Source: Begonia masoniana (lineage: Eukaryota; Streptophyta; Magnoliopsida; Cucurbitales; Begoniaceae). Taken from it: a stretch of DNA of 64,000 nucleotides. Of the stretch, positions 12,501 through 24,606 are shown one piece after another (position 1 is the first letter of the stretch; each line of letters opens with the position of its first letter). The stretch is taken from the NCBI GenBank assembly GCA_022432975.1, contig CM039509.1, positions 46,619,167-46,683,166 on the forward strand. Reading direction: 5' to 3'. Made by a program: the position numbers and the translations under genes. The notes under the pieces were generated by a model. The model was given only the letters and a program-made list of their open reading frames with translations, did not search any database and was not told where the DNA came from.

Positions 12501-13898
12501 TGCTCCTCTAGCTCTTTTGTTCTGTATACCAATTTCACTCCCTGAGAAAGCAATTTCAAATGTATGATTGAAATTTTTTCCCACTAAACCTTAATTTGAA
12601 TCGCTCATTTACATTGCACAGAAGATGAGGCAGCACAAGGCTAAATGTTGAGAGAGAGAGATTTAGCTGAAGAAGATATAAACTTACAGGAATTGACTCC
12701 AGAACTTTAGTTACGTTAGGAGATGCAGCATTTCCTTCCACAAAAAGGAAGAAGTTTGTAACTCCTATAACCTTGTGATAAAACATCCACGGTAAGATCT
12801 GCTCCAAGCCTGCTGATGTGCTCGTGGTAATGCAGATCTAAGTGTTCACAAGCACGGTTAAAGAAGGTTATTGTAATGAAGTATACACTTGAAGTGGTAT
12901 AGAACATTTCAGTTGAATATGATCGTGAATCTAGCGTGAACATGTACAATGAACTCGTTGCCTAATTTAACACTCGGGCTTAATCTCACCTCGAAAAGAC
13001 CAAAGGAGGAAGGAAAATGAATTAATTATCACTAGTAACCAGATAAAATAGGGCTTGACCACTTTACAAATGTGCAAATCAAAGAACACCGTCAGATTAC
13101 CAGGCTTTAAACATAAAATTCCAAAATCTGTCCGAAATGCACAAGGAGAATAATATAAAACATACTCGGTGGGAGCCTTGGATCCAAATGAACCAGATTA
13201 ATTAGGCCAGAAAATTTCAAAGATATACAAGAGGTAAACTTAAAAAACAACAGGTCAAACCAACAAATTATCCCTGAGCAGTAATAGTACCACCACAGCG
13301 AGGGGCAGAAAAAAATTAGTTGAGGCAGGTTGTAATTATATAACTTGGAAAAATTCTACCATTGCTTCTTGATTTAAGCTTCACTAATCGTGGAAAAAAT
13401 GATTCGAACCCCAGCATATAAATCAGCCGATGAACACCACAGATCGATCTCAAATCACAAAGTACAAAGACTAAGATTTCACGTAACTTAAATTATTAAA
13501 ACCGAATTTCAAATGCAGATCTCCTTCGACCTTCTCAGCTATACTACAAAACTAACCTTCGGCTTCAAACTCGACAAAATATCAAACTTCCAGTCATTAA
13601 AGTAGGGAAACGAAGGGGAAGCGCTACGACCAAGATTGACGCAGTTTGAAGGATTGGAATGATGAGAGACGGCAGAGAGAGGCGAGGATTCCATTCCAGG
13701 AAACTGATTGGAACCAGGAGGGGACCATCGAGTGGATGGGTCGGTTATTCCACCGCGCCACTGGAGGACGAAAGCCAAAGACGCAAGTGTAAGAGGAAGA
13801 AGAGTGAGAAGCAAGAGAAGCTTGGAAGTGAATGATTGGGAAGAAGCGGAGAAGGGAGGCTGGGAACGGAGAGGAGTATGGAGGTGGTGGTTGGGCAT
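9193..13898 (-). CDS. Glycosyltransferase family 92 (DUF23) protein
   Basis: Probable Golgi type II membrane glycosyltransferase. Eleven exons (coding): 13898-13557, 12837-12688, 12541-12489, 12174-12066, 11939-11805, 11647-11603, 10793-10606, 10518-10377, 10097-10051, 9896-9809 and 9474-9193. All introns are GT-AG and the phases agree, giving 526 aa. A short basic/polar N-terminus is followed by one hydrophobic segment at about residues 26-46 ('[19 protein letters not shown]'), a signal anchor. The GT92 core includes 'NFFLFVEGN', the DxD-type motif in '[12 protein letters not shown]', '[11 protein letters not shown]', '[14 protein letters not shown]' and '[15 protein letters not shown]'. Plant GT92 members include galactan synthases; the substrate of this subgroup (the 'RCOM_0530710-like' type) is not known to me. 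No frame damage is seen. A 992-bp palindromic transposon starts about 160 bp upstream of the ATG and could affect its promoter. Confidence 0.9.
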
Positions 13899-14057
13899 GG
13901 CGGAGAAAAACGGAGGGCGAGAGAGAGGGAATCTGCTAATTTTCTCTCTGAGGAATTTGAAAAGCTCAGTTTATTGGTTCAATCGCAATACCCGACGTTT
14001 GTTATTTACGATCGTACCCCTGATTGAATGTGGTCAACAAGACTTTTGTTATTTTTT

Positions 14058-15049
14058 GGGTTTTTTTTAAAAAAAACCTTAAGGTTTTGGTTTTTTTAAA
14101 AAAAAAACCTTAAGTTTTAATGTTCAACGAAAAAAATCTCCAGGTTTCGAAAATAGGCGAAAAAAACCTTCTAGTCCGGACTGGGCATCGGCCTGTACGG
14201 AGAGGCCGGCCGGCCTCCCTTTTTTTTTTTTTACTAAATAAAATGTTAATTTAAAATAAATATCAAACGATATTCAATTTACTTGAAATTTTTACCACAT
14301 GTTTACCACATTATGGGAAGATCATGTGAAAAGTTTCGTGATTTTCTAACACTTGTACGATTTATTATAATTTTAGTTAATTCTTTTATAAAACCGTTAT
14401 AATAAAACGTACAAGTGTTACAAAATTACGAAAATTCTCAGATTATCTTCCCATGATGTGGCGAACATGTGGTAAAAATTTCAAGTAAATTTAATATCGT
14501 TTGATATTTGTTTAAAATTAATTCAAGTAAATTGAATATCGTTTATTATTTTTTTAAAATTAATTTATAAATTTTAAACAAATATCAAACGATATTCAAT
14601 TTACTTGAAATTTTTACCACATGTTTGCCACATCATGGGAAGATAATCTGAGAATTTTCGTAATTTTGTAACACTTGTACGTTTTATTATAACGGTTTTA
14701 TAAAAGAATTAACTAAAATTATAATAAATCGTACAAGTGTTAGAAAATCACGAAACTTTTCACATGATCTTTCCATAATGTGGTAAACATGTGGTAAAAA
14801 TTTCAAGTAAATTGAATATCGTTTGATATTTATTTTAAATTAACATTTTATTTAGTAAAAAAAAAAAGGGAGGCCGGCCGGTCCAATTGGACCGGCCGGC
14901 CTCTCCGTACAAGCCGATGGCCAGTCCAGACTAGAAGGTTTTTTTCGCCTATTTTCGAAACCTGGAGGTTTTTTTCGTTGAACATTAAAACTTAAGGTTT
15001 TTTTTAAAAAAAAACCAAAACCTTAAGGTTTTTTTTAAAAAAAAAACCC
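14058..15049. mobile_element. Foldback/MULE-like palindromic element
   Basis: The 992-bp element is an almost perfect inverted repeat with arms of about 490 bp meeting near 14553. It is flanked by identical 9-bp target duplications TTATTTTTT (14049-14057 and 15050-15058), as expected for Mutator-like elements. The ends read GGGTTTTTTTTAAAAAAAACC and its complement. Each half is itself an inverted repeat: the module starting near 14262 ('atcaaacgatattcaattt') occurs four times in alternating orientation (about 14262, 14467, 14580, 14780). The right arm carries an extra small palindrome near 14876-14905 ('ggccggtccaattggaccgg') absent from the left arm. No coding capacity. RNA from either strand could form a very long hairpin. 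Confidence 0.85.
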
Positions 15050-15084
15050 TTATTTTTTTAGTAATTTTCTCAAGGGTAATTTAT

Positions 15085-16303
15085 TAGGGCCAGGGTGTAC
15101 AAAACCCTCCCGGATCGAAGAACCGGACCAGAACCGACCTTTTTGGTCCGCTTCTGGTCGAGTTTTCTTAAAAAAAATGAATTTCGGTTCTTTTAAAGCA
15201 GAACCGAAATTTTCGGTTCGATTTTCGGGTTTAATGACAAAAACCCGAAAACCAGAACCGGACCACACAAAACATAGAAAAGCCCTAATTTCCATTCTTT
15301 TGTCGACTCGAAGCTCAGTTCAGAAGAGAAGAGAGGAGACGAGACGAGACGAGAGACTGTCTCGCTCGCCTACGCCGAAGCCGAAGCCAAAGCCGAAGCG
15401 TCAATCTGTCATTCAACCTTCTCTCTCAGCCGTCGCCGACGCATTCAATCTAAATCGGAGCTCTCTGAAACTCTGAGTAAGTACAGGTATTCTATTTCCC
15501 TCCAGCTCATCGTTCGTAGTACTTCGTATCTCTATTTTACGTTCATTGTGCTGCTGTTTTTGGGAGACTCTTCGGACGTGACCGAGAGCATTTGATTGTG
15601 TTATTTTTGCTGTTTTTGTGGGTGTTTCATTGCTGTTAATTTTGTGTTGCTCTTTATCTGAATTTTCATTGTGTTGCTGTTAATTTCCGAGGGCTGTTTT
15701 TTTGCTGTTAATTTTTTGCTGCCAATTATCGGTGTTTCATTGCTGTTTTTTGCTTTTTTTTTGCTGTTAATTTTTTGCTGCCAATCATCGGTGTTTCATT
15801 GCTGTTTTTTTGCTATTAGTTTTCTGAGTTACAACCTGCCAATCATCGGTTTTACTGTATTTTTGTTGTTTGCTGCTGTTTTTTTGCTGTAATTTTGTTT
15901 GGGATGATTTACTTTTTGTTAGATTAATTTTTTGCTTGCCAGTGGGTGATGGATAACAATATGATGCCAATGAATGCTGATTTCAAATATGATTGTGATT
16001 TCTCTTTTTCTGCCCAGTGCCCATGACTGAAAATTCTAGCATTTTCAAAGTTGAATCTCAGATCGGGCATTGCCCTGTTGACAAAAGTTGAAGTTTTGTT
16101 TGAAATTTTTTATTAAAAAAATATTTTTTAATGGGAAAACCGGAACCGGACCAGAACCGGAACCGAAATTCTGGTCCGGTTCTAGTCCGGTCCTTAAAAT
16201 TTGTTTGATGGTACCGGTCCGAAAAAATGAAAACTGAATATTATTGGTCCGGTCTTAATTTTTTTCAAAACCAGTCGACCGGACCGGACCACGTACACCC
16301 CTA
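15085..16303. mobile_element. Non-autonomous hAT element
   Basis: The element starts TAGGGCCAGGGTGTACAAAA and ends CGTACACCCCTA, flanked by the 8-bp target duplication TAATTTAT (15077-15084 and 16304-16311), the length expected for hAT. Subterminal regions are rich in CCGGACC/GGTCCGG motifs. They resemble the ends of the large hAT at 21372-38941, which could have mobilised it. Inside, 15300-15480 resembles a transposon leader and 15600-15850 has two to three copies of a ~60-bp repeat ('ttttttgctgccaatcatcgg'). No transposase is encoded. Confidence 0.8.
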
Positions 16304-16315
16304 TAATTTATTAAT

Positions 16316-17065
16316 GGGAAAATTTCAATTTAAACCTAGGAAAAATGACAAAATGAACCCTACGCTATATTTTGGTACAACTAAAACCTTAATTATCTCC
16401 ACAGAAAAAATCAGTCATCGCCGTTAGGCACTGTTAAATACACTTATAGTCGCTCACAATTTAAGTTAGGGCAACCGCGCTTTGCACAAAGGAGACCTCG
16501 TTTAAACGAGGACGACCTTGCGGCATCTCATGTTTTAAGTGAGGTCGCCCTCGTTTTTACGAAGAATATGAAGAACAATCAACGGTGAACAAAAACGGCC
16601 GAAGTTAGGGCAAAAACCTGAGAAGAACTCTAGTAGTAGTGGACAAAATCGTCTGAAATTAGGGAGAAATGACGAAGAAATGTTGTAAAAGATCAAAACT
16701 GCGAACAAAATCGATGGAGGACTACGTATTGGAGGTCGAAATTGGTCAGAACTGTGCGAAAAATAGCCAAAGAAATACCTAGGTCGTGCACGGCCTATCG
16801 GAGGGCGACCTTGAATTTGAAGTTGGTCGCCCGCAGGCTATCATGTTTCGCAACAAGGGCAACCTCACTTAAAACGCCGGCTACCACTGGAGGTCGCCCT
16901 TATTTAAACCGTGGGCCCGCAAGTGTATTTAACAGCGCCTAACGGCGACGGCTAACTTGTTCGATAAGGATAGTTTAAAGTTTTAGTTATGCCAAAAACA
17001 TAATAGATCATAGTTTTTTAGTCATTCTAACTTAATTCTTGTAATTTAAAATTTATCGTCAAATT
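16316..17065. mobile_element. MULE-like element with degenerate terminal inverted repeats
   Basis: Terminal stretches of about 110 bp are imperfect inverted copies: 'cgccgttaggcactgttaaa' near 16420 pairs with 'tttaacagcgcctaacggcg' near 16927, and the more distal parts also pair. The interior contains several inverted copies of a 'gaggtcgccctcg' motif. The ends are too diverged to set exact borders or a target duplication. No coding sequence is seen. Confidence 0.55.
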
Positions 17066-17940
17066 AGTCTTTCATATGACAAGTTAATTATAATATGAGT
17101 TACTAAAGCTATAAAGTTATTCTTTCAGTATGAATGGAGGAATTTCTACCGTTGTTTCTTTTGCAAAAGACGATGGATGAGAGAGGGTAGGGCCGAAAGA
17201 ACAAATCTACGTGGACACGAACACATAGCTTTGCTCCTTGAGAGCTGAGTGATATCTTTGGTGGACAATTGAGAAGAATTGTTAAATCAAGAGTGAGTTA
17301 TAGACGTGCATTTCATATAAATGCTTTTGTGATAATCTTGCTTGTTCAATGCATGTCGGATAAGGTTCGTTCGAGTGAAAACAGCTAAAGAATAGGTTCA
17401 AGCCAGTTGTAAAATCTAACATGTGTTTATTTTTTGTGTCGAAAACTCACGAAGAATATTGTTCGGGAAGGACTTTGAGTGTTCTTTTCCTATTTCAACT
17501 TCATTCTCGTCGACCCACCGTGCTAAAACAAGGTCTTGATTAGTTTCGAGATTATATCTGATGGGTCTAGGAGTGGATTAAACCTAGTCGGGTCCATCCA
17601 AATTTGGATGATCCAAGATTGGCTCACAACGCTTAATTTTTATTGCAACTTCGCACACTCTTTGCAAAAGCAACCCTAATTTCATTTGAAAAAAAAAAAA
17701 AGCTATTCATAGCATCTAAATTTCTTTTTATGTTATATTATTATATTCAACCACGGAATTTTGATAGTGTAATACATATTGCGATGTTAAATATAAGACT
17801 AATATTATGTTCATTATTTTATTTTATTTTTTAAACAGACGTTGGACACATAAAATAATAATTTATATAATTAATATAATAAATTATAAATATCAATTAT
17901 TAAGATTAACATAGTAATCTTTAAAATACTCTAAATATAA
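17066..17940. other. Intergenic, no gene seen
   Basis: AT-rich sequence between the MULE-like element and the leader of the YAE1-like gene. No coding, RNA or repeat feature could be supported. Confidence 0.5.
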
Positions 17941-18587
17941 TTGGTTTTTCAGAAAAACAGACGCTTATGGTTCTCGTTATCTGGGGTGCAAAATAGCGGT
18001 TCTTGAGAGCTCGCCGACTCCAAAAAATTAGGTAACCACTCTTTGATTGTTGATTTCGGTTTTTTTTTTGGGGGGGAATAGCTAATACTTTAAAGCAATC
18101 GATTCTCCCATTATGAAATATTGGATATTTTTAATATTTCAATTTGAAAGCTTCGTAATTTGCTCTCTTATTCGGGAAGATATCCAGTTAAAATCGAGTT
18201 TTCTGAGCTCTATAACATGGTTTCCGCGTTGATTTACGTTCAGGGATTTCTCGAAATCGTTAGTGTTTAAAAGTTTAATCTTGGGCCTGCTCGTGGTTTG
18301 ATCTCAATGAGGTCCTGATTTCGCAATTGAGCTTAACTCGAGTATTTTTTTTTCTGAATTTTTTATTGTCGCGTAAAAGTTGACGTGAACCTTGTTTAGA
18401 TTATTAGTCATGCCTAGTAACTGTAATTTGGGAGATGTTATTTCCAGTTAGACAGAGCTGTCCACCTTGCGGAGATATTGTTCGTCGTCTGTATTTGGTT
18501 GTTTTGTCGAGGGATTTTCTTCAATTGGAAGACTGTATAATCTTTTCATTAATTTGATTTTGAAATATAGAGCAATTACTGTCTCAG

Positions 18588-20301
18588 ATGGACTGGGAGG
18601 CTGGCAGAAGAGCTTTATTCTGAAAGTTTAAGGCTATCAGAATCAAAATTGCCCCAAGCATCAATTTCCAACATTAAACAAGATGTCTCAGGAGGTATAC
18701 TCTTGAGTTTCTCTCATGACTACTTTTCTCCATTTTAGCAGTCATTAATGACAGTTTTTCACTTTACTGATGTTAAATATGTTCTGTCTGCCATGAAAAA
18801 ATTTAGAGGTTTTCAGTTAAAATTCTCAGTGTGTGACTTGAATTTGAAGTATGTTTGAAGTTGTCTCAAATGTTGCTTTGTGCTGTCTGAAAATCAAATA
18901 GAAACATGCCTTTACTCTTACCTCTTTCTTTAGTTTCTCCTCTTCAACCTAAGAAATGGGAATTTTACATTCTTCAAGTCTCTCTTTCTCTCTCTACCGC
19001 GCTCTTCAATCAGGTCACTCTTTTACTCTCAAGTTTATGTTGTCAGATAAAAGGTGGCTTTATGTTTTGTGAAATTGTGGTTGTGCAGAATTTGGCAGTT
19101 CTGTGGGCTTTTAAATTGCTATTCAACTTCACAAAATTTACAAGCATTATTGTGTTTATGAGATGTTGGTAAATTCCCTTTTTTTGAATGTTGATGATAA
19201 ATCCATCTTTGACCCCCAAAAATGGTATTTATACATATACATAACGATTATACATGTTGGAATTCACGGTGTATTCAAAGTGTCTGTGTCTAGTCATGTG
19301 ATATTTTTTTCGCTTCTTCGATTGGCCAGACTACTCAAGTGTGCAATTCTCAATTTTATTTGTCACAAATGTCGGACATTTTGGAACATCATGGAATCAA
19401 ACAAATTTCTGTCGTTTGTGTTATATTTGGACCATCATGGAATCCCATGCATGGCCTTGATGATTATTAATAATCAAGTTTTCGTTTGTCATAAAGGAAG
19501 AGAAAAATTCAAACTAAAAGGTAACTCGTTTATTATTGGATTTTAGATGTTAATAGAGACGAAGATGGTAATTTATGGGAAGAGGATGAATATTTGTCTG
19601 ATGTTTCTCCTCACAAGCTGAATAAAGCATCTGATCTAGACAGGGAATGGCAAACGAGATGTGATCGATTTCATACAGTAATTTTTTGATTTTTTTAATC
19701 GTTTGTTATTCTCCCGCTCCCTTTTTACACAATCGAACGGTTCCGTGTGTTCTATAAATAACCACCTCTTATTCGATATTTAGATTGGATACCGAGACGG
19801 GCTAATAGCAGGCAAAGAAAATTCAGCTCAAGAGGGATTCAATATCGGATTTAAGCAAGCTGTCTTTGTCGGGTGCGAGTGGGGGATCGTTAGAGGCGTA
19901 ACGAGGTAGTGCATAAAAAATCGAGTATTATTGTTTTAGTCTTCGTAATTGATTGTTATATTATTTTCTTTTTTTGGTATTTTACGTCGTTATCAAGCAT
20001 ATTAGCTTGCCTTCCGGACGAGTTAAAGGAGAAGTTGATCGATTCGTGGGAGAAGAGAAATTCATTCCAAAGATTGTACGAATCGGTGCATTCGCTCTCC
20101 ACATCAGATGCTCTAAGGCTCTTCAACCAAGATATAAACGAGACAGCAAAACAGAACATCACGGCAGAACCTAGCTTGAACGAATCGAATTTTCCGCAGC
20201 AAAATTTGGATTTTAGCCCCGTGAGGAAGTGCATCGGAGAGTTTCGGACGCTCCTATCGGATTCCCCTTCATTTGATGTCCATTTCCCAGGATATCAGTA
20301 A
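18588..20301 (+). CDS. YAE1-like protein (deca-GX3 motif), with apparent frameshift after the ATG
   Basis: Homologue of Yae1, which with Lto1 forms an adaptor that helps deliver an iron-sulphur cluster to the ribosome-recycling ATPase ABCE1/Rli1 in yeast and human. Exons: 18588-18694, 19547-19677, 19784-19905 and 19998-20301; a non-coding exon probably ends near 18031. The conserved text starts 'EELYSESLRLS', continues 'ASDLDREWQTRCDRFHT', and has the Yae1 glycine-repeat core 'IGYRDGLIAGKENSAQEGF', then 'LYESVHSLSTSDALRLF'. Introns are GT-AG and phases fit. However, the only plausible ATG (18588) is one base out of frame with 'EELYSES': 106 bases lie between them and the first exon's phase-1 end. 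Frame restoration needs one base less near 18600-18606, or an upstream coding exon spliced to a 3' site at ..ggcag. Either a recent pseudogene, a sequence error, or an unseen start exon. Confidence 0.75.
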
Positions 20302-21363
20302 AAACTCTGCAGAAATATGACTGACAAATTTGAAACATGATTGTTGTAAGATTTGCTAGTAAATAAATAACACACTACAGGTCATAGTGTTGTCTGTGTA
20401 TTTTTATGGTGTGAAATATTGGATGGCTATGTTACTTGAATGATGAAAATTTCTTTAATTCCTTCCACAATTAGTGGCGGTTTGGAATTTGTTATTTTTT
20501 TAATACTTACAGTTAGCTGTGCGTGAAAAATAATCAAATGTGAAGAAAGTACTTGTTTAAAAGTGATTTATAAATGGTAATATCTAACAAATTATGATAA
20601 TCAATTATTAAATTATATAAAACTTGAAACTTCATTTTTAATTTAACATATCAACTTGATCATTTGGCGTCGTTTGGATCAAATTTAAAATGCCAATATT
20701 TTTACATCACTATAGTGAGGCTGGGTAGCGCATAAGATCTCGTAATGCTCTTACAAGGTTTGGGGAGAGGGAGAAGAATATAGTGACAGAGGGACCAATA
20801 TTAAAGTTAACGTTTCTTGTCTATTCAAGATGGTTTTGAAACGGTTGCAATGATCAAAGAACTACTCGAAACTCGCATTTAACCAGCACAGTGGGGACAT
20901 CGAATATAGAGGATTTGATGTGTATGTTTTGTCTCTTTTATCCAAAGTGGACTAAATGTTGAAACTAATATTTGTATGGTAAAGTCTCGCAGTGCTCCCA
21001 ATACAATATTGTCTATTTTGAGTCGAAACCGTGCGAAATTGTTATTGGGGTTAACCTAAAGCGCATTGTATTATGTATGGAGAAGAATTCTATTTATAAA
21101 ACACTTATTTTTCACTCTTTAAAACGATATAAAATTGTACACCCCTACTGGTACATACTGTGCCCTCACAATCAAACAGAATATTGGATCGTCTTTTACT
21201 TCGCAGGATTGGATGTCACATGTGCTATGCTCATTGAAACCGAAATTTAGGATGCATGGAGCTTGTAGTGGCAGCCCAAGCTCATCTGTCACCTTGAAAT
21301 ATGGCATTGAGCATATGTTGATGCATTATGTACCTGAGGTAACGAGTGACGAGCGTCATCATA
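20302..21363. other. Intergenic with decayed repeat
   Basis: Contains the 3' flank of the YAE1-like gene and, around 20970-21230, a decayed repeat related to 4290-4440. Nothing coding is supported. Confidence 0.5.
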
Positions 21364-22498
21364 TGTACACCTAAAGGTGTACAAAACCGACCTGGATCGA
21401 AGAACCAGGCCAGAGCCAAAGTATTTGGTCCAGTTCTGGTCGGTTTTGCACTTTAAATAAAAGAATTTTAGTTTTTTTTAGGAGAACTGAAGTTCTCGTT
21501 TCGATTTTCGGGTTTAATGATACAAACCACTAAACTCAAACCGGACCATTAAAACCCTATTTAGTATTCGGCTAAGCGCTTAGTCACCACACCCCCGGCC
21601 CGCACTCTATCTTCTCACTTCTCTCTCGTTGTTTCGCACTTCACAATCGCCGCGTCCGCAACCACTATCTCTTCCCAGTTCTCTATTGCAGTTGCCGCGC
21701 TTTTCTTTTCGTCAAACTAAGAAGGACGAACCGAGTCACCAACGAAGGTAAGCCCTTGACTTTGCCTCTTTCAATTTATGTAGAGTAGGAATCAGAGCGT
21801 CTTGTTTTTTTTTAAATTGGACAAAGCCAACTGGATGTGAGTGGGTTTCTATCCATCGCGAAGCCAACTAAGAGAGTGAGATTTCAAATAGATATTTTTT
21901 TAATATTCTGTGTTGTAAATTATTTTCATTTGGTGTAATAATTTAAATAATAATTTTTTCTGGACATTAAGTTTTTGATCCTTACTCTCAACTCAACCCA
22001 GTTGAAATTGTTGCATTCACTTCTTCCTAAATGGAAATTTGAAAGAATGTTTGATTCATGGAAAAATTAAAATTGGTGGTGCTCATTTGAATGGTATATA
22101 TATAGAAATTTTCAATTATTGTACTAAAATGCCAGTGTTGATATTGATCTCGTGGAATGTGTATTGGGTATTTTGAGATTTCATTAAAAACTGATAATGG
22201 AAGATTCTTCCATGGAATTAGAAAATATCATTACTATTGATAGCTTTCTAGATAACTTGACTGAATTATATTTGGTAGAGTAAATTTTAGGCAATATGTA
22301 ATTATGTGTAAAGCTTCCTTGGGTTTTAGTATCTTTTAATGAGATCTATTAATTATTGTTTCTTGTTCTCCTTGATTTTGAGACCTATTAATCAATTTTG
22401 CTTGAGCTGATTTATTTTTTATTAGATTATTAGTTTTTGATAAATTGTTGTATTTTATAATATGGAAACATGAATCACTAATGAGATGGTAGAGATTA

Positions 22499-22838
22499 TG
22501 ATTAGAACATCCTTGACATTTTAGTTTGATTATTTATATGTTTTATTTATTTATTTCAGTTTAAGTTAATTTCTAGTCATCTAGGGTTAGGGCCAAAGTT
22601 GTCTTTTTATTTTCTAGGGTTAGACCTAATTTTGTCTATTTAAGGCTATTATTGTAACTGAAAAAGACAAGTTGATGATGATTATTGAATGAATGACATG
22701 ATGTCTATTTCCCAACCCTACTTTTCTCTCTAGCTTCCCCTCTCATTCTCTTCTTCTCAGCTTTAATTCTCCTTCTCTTTCTTCTCTTCTTCCCCTTCTT
22801 TGGCTATATTTCTTATTCTAATTCCGTTGCCTACATCA
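22499..22838 (+). repeat. 5' LTR
   Basis: 340 bp, starts TGATTAGAACATCC and ends CTACATCA. It is clearly homologous over its full length to 32642-32980. It carries the 5-bp duplication GATTA on its outer side and the PBS on its inner side. Confidence 0.85.
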
Positions 22839-22841
22839 AAT

Positions 22842-22853
22842 TGGTATCAGAGC
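22842..22853 (+). other. Primer binding site (initiator tRNA-Met)
   Basis: TGGTATCAGAGC lies three bases after the end of the left LTR. It shows that the LTR pair reads on the plus strand, opposite to the gag-pol block inside. Confidence 0.85.
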
Positions 22854-22921
22854 AGGTTTTATTGTTTTCTCAAACAATAAAATCTTGGTTTAATACCCTA
22901 ATTTTTCGTCACATATTTCGG

Positions 22922-23108
22922 GTACTGTTCATCGTGGCACTGTTCGTCACTGTTCATCGTCGCGGACTATTCATCGCGAGGTACTATTCATCGATCACTG
23001 TTCACTGATGCTGTTCATCGGTACTGTTCATCGACAGTGGTATTGTTCATTTGCTCGGGGTTACTGTTCATCCACGGCGGCACTGTTCATCGTCATTACT
23101 GTTCATCT
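22922..23108 (+). repeat. ACTGTTCATC leader minisatellite
   Basis: About twelve imperfect copies of (A)CTGTTCATCG occur at irregular 12-25 bp spacing in the untranslated leader of the retrotransposon. No coding meaning is evident. Confidence 0.7.
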
Positions 23109-23296
23109 CAGAAAAATCTAAGCTTTGATGGGAAGATCTTGCCCTCACTACCGTGGTTGTTTGCGCATTGTTGTTCTCGCACATCGGGACTTCTCTGCTT
23201 GTGGGTTTTTCCGCCTAGCCCTCTGTTTTTCATCGCGCTGGTTGCTCTTCTAATTCCTCTGTTCGGTCGAGTTTTTCTCCACTCATCGCTCTTCAT

Positions 23297-23488
23297 ATGA
23301 CGTCTGATAACCTCTCTGCGCTGTCCTATTCCAATAAAGAAAAGTACAGATTTCAAGTATCAGCTTTAAAAGTGGAAGGTGTATGTGTGAATGGCGAGTC
23401 AAGGGCTTCTGGAGTGCAGGAGGTTATAAGTGGTTCTTATGCGTTTGTGTGTGTTCATGGTATTCGAGAGAAGAAATGCGGTGTTTGA
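23297..23488 (+). pseudogene. Sucrase/ferredoxin-like gene fragment inside the retrotransposon
   Basis: A 63-codon open frame ends '...RASGVQEVISGSYAF' plus 'VCVHGIREKKCGV' before a stop. This resembles the region of plant sucrase/ferredoxin-like (thioredoxin-fold ferredoxin, AIM32-type) proteins that reads approximately 'ASGVQEVLTGSYVFVC' then 'HGSRDKRCGVCGP'. The preceding 'VEGVCVNGE' fits 'VEDVLVNGK' of the same proteins. The match stops exactly at 'CGV', so the following iron-sulphur ligand Cys is lost. It lies in the retrotransposon leader on the same strand as the LTRs and is best read as captured host coding sequence. Recognition is from memory of the family, over about 50 residues only. 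Confidence 0.5.
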
Positions 23489-24064
23489 GGAATGCATAAT
23501 TTGTTAGTTTTAAAAAGATAGTCATCCTTAATATGAAAATCATTGTTGTCGACGACTTGCCCATTTTTCAAAGCGAGGACAATATCTTTAAAATTAGGGC
23601 AGGACTCATAATCCGCTTTGAGTCTTTCGAAACCGATGATTTTAGCACTCGTGACATTTAGAATAGATATGCGACGACTTAATGCGTCAGCTACTTGATC
23701 TATACCATTTTTCTGTGTTTCAATACGAACGAATATGCTTGCAAATACTCAACTCAACGACCATGTCGAAAGTTCAATTGTTTTTTAGAATTGACATATC
23801 ATAAGGCTTCATGGTCCGAGTAAATCACAAATTCCTGAGATAACAAATAGTGACGCCAATAACGTAGAGCTTGCACAACTGCATACAATTCTCTATCATA
23901 TGTTAAATATCGTTGTTTGGCATTATTTAATTTTTCATTGAAATAAGTGATGAGGTGTCGCTCCTGGCTAAGGACGCCACCAATCCCTACTCCCGATGCG
24001 CCGCATTCAACCTCAAAAACTTTGGAGAAATCGGGAAGGTGCATTACTTGAGCTTTCGTCATTT
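23489..24064 (-). pseudogene. Ty3/gypsy RNase H and connection region, antisense
   Basis: Minus-strand continuation of the RT block. The RNase H-like frame (24062 down to 23799) contains 'LPDFSKVFEVECGASGVGIG', 'QRYLTYDRELYAVVQALRYW' and 'FVIYSDHEAL'. After frame breaks, 'DQVADALSRR' and 'DYLFKTNKLCIP' can be read, which normally stand just before the integrase zinc finger. Homology ends there, so no integrase follows on this strand. Joined to the RT part at 26274 through the solo LTR at 24070-26268. Confidence 0.85.
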
Positions 24065-24606
24065 GGATCTGTAACGCCCCGAGTTATCTGAACCCGGTTC
24101 GTTACACAAAAGTTCGTACATGACTAAGAAATCTCAACTGTATTATTATTATTTTTTTAACCTTGCTCAACATTCAACATTTGACATAAGCTAAAATCTC
24201 AAAACATTTAAAACTTGCAGCGGAAATCTTTTGGACAACAATAGAGTTAAATAAAACTATGAACACTGTTTGAAATGTAAAAAGAATAATCGGCTGAAAA
24301 GAAATAGAGGTTTAAATCGTGAAATACTTGGGAAGTCGCAGAAGTCAAACACATCTGCCGATGGATAAAGTTAACGGAAGAAGCAGAAACAGCAAATAGA
24401 AGGCTTCTACCGACGACGTTAGCTGGATAAATCAATTATCCAACATCAACCGATCGTAAAACGACAAGTTTTGCGACTCGTATCTACCGACGGCAAAACG
24501 ACAAAAAAATCTCTCATTCCCTTCTTCCGATAGAATGAACTACATATACCGATCACTAAACGACAACGCGTAATACCCACTCATACCGGTAGTGCAAAAT
24601 CTACAT

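Noticed and set aside
13708..14070. Plus-strand 120-codon frame upstream of the palindrome
   Set aside because: Antisense shadow of the first exon of the GT92 gene, running into its promoter and the palindrome.
15177..15476. 99-codon frame with a Pro-Lys repeat as a gene
   Set aside because: Lies wholly in the non-autonomous hAT element and consists of terminal and leader repeats. No homologue is recognised.
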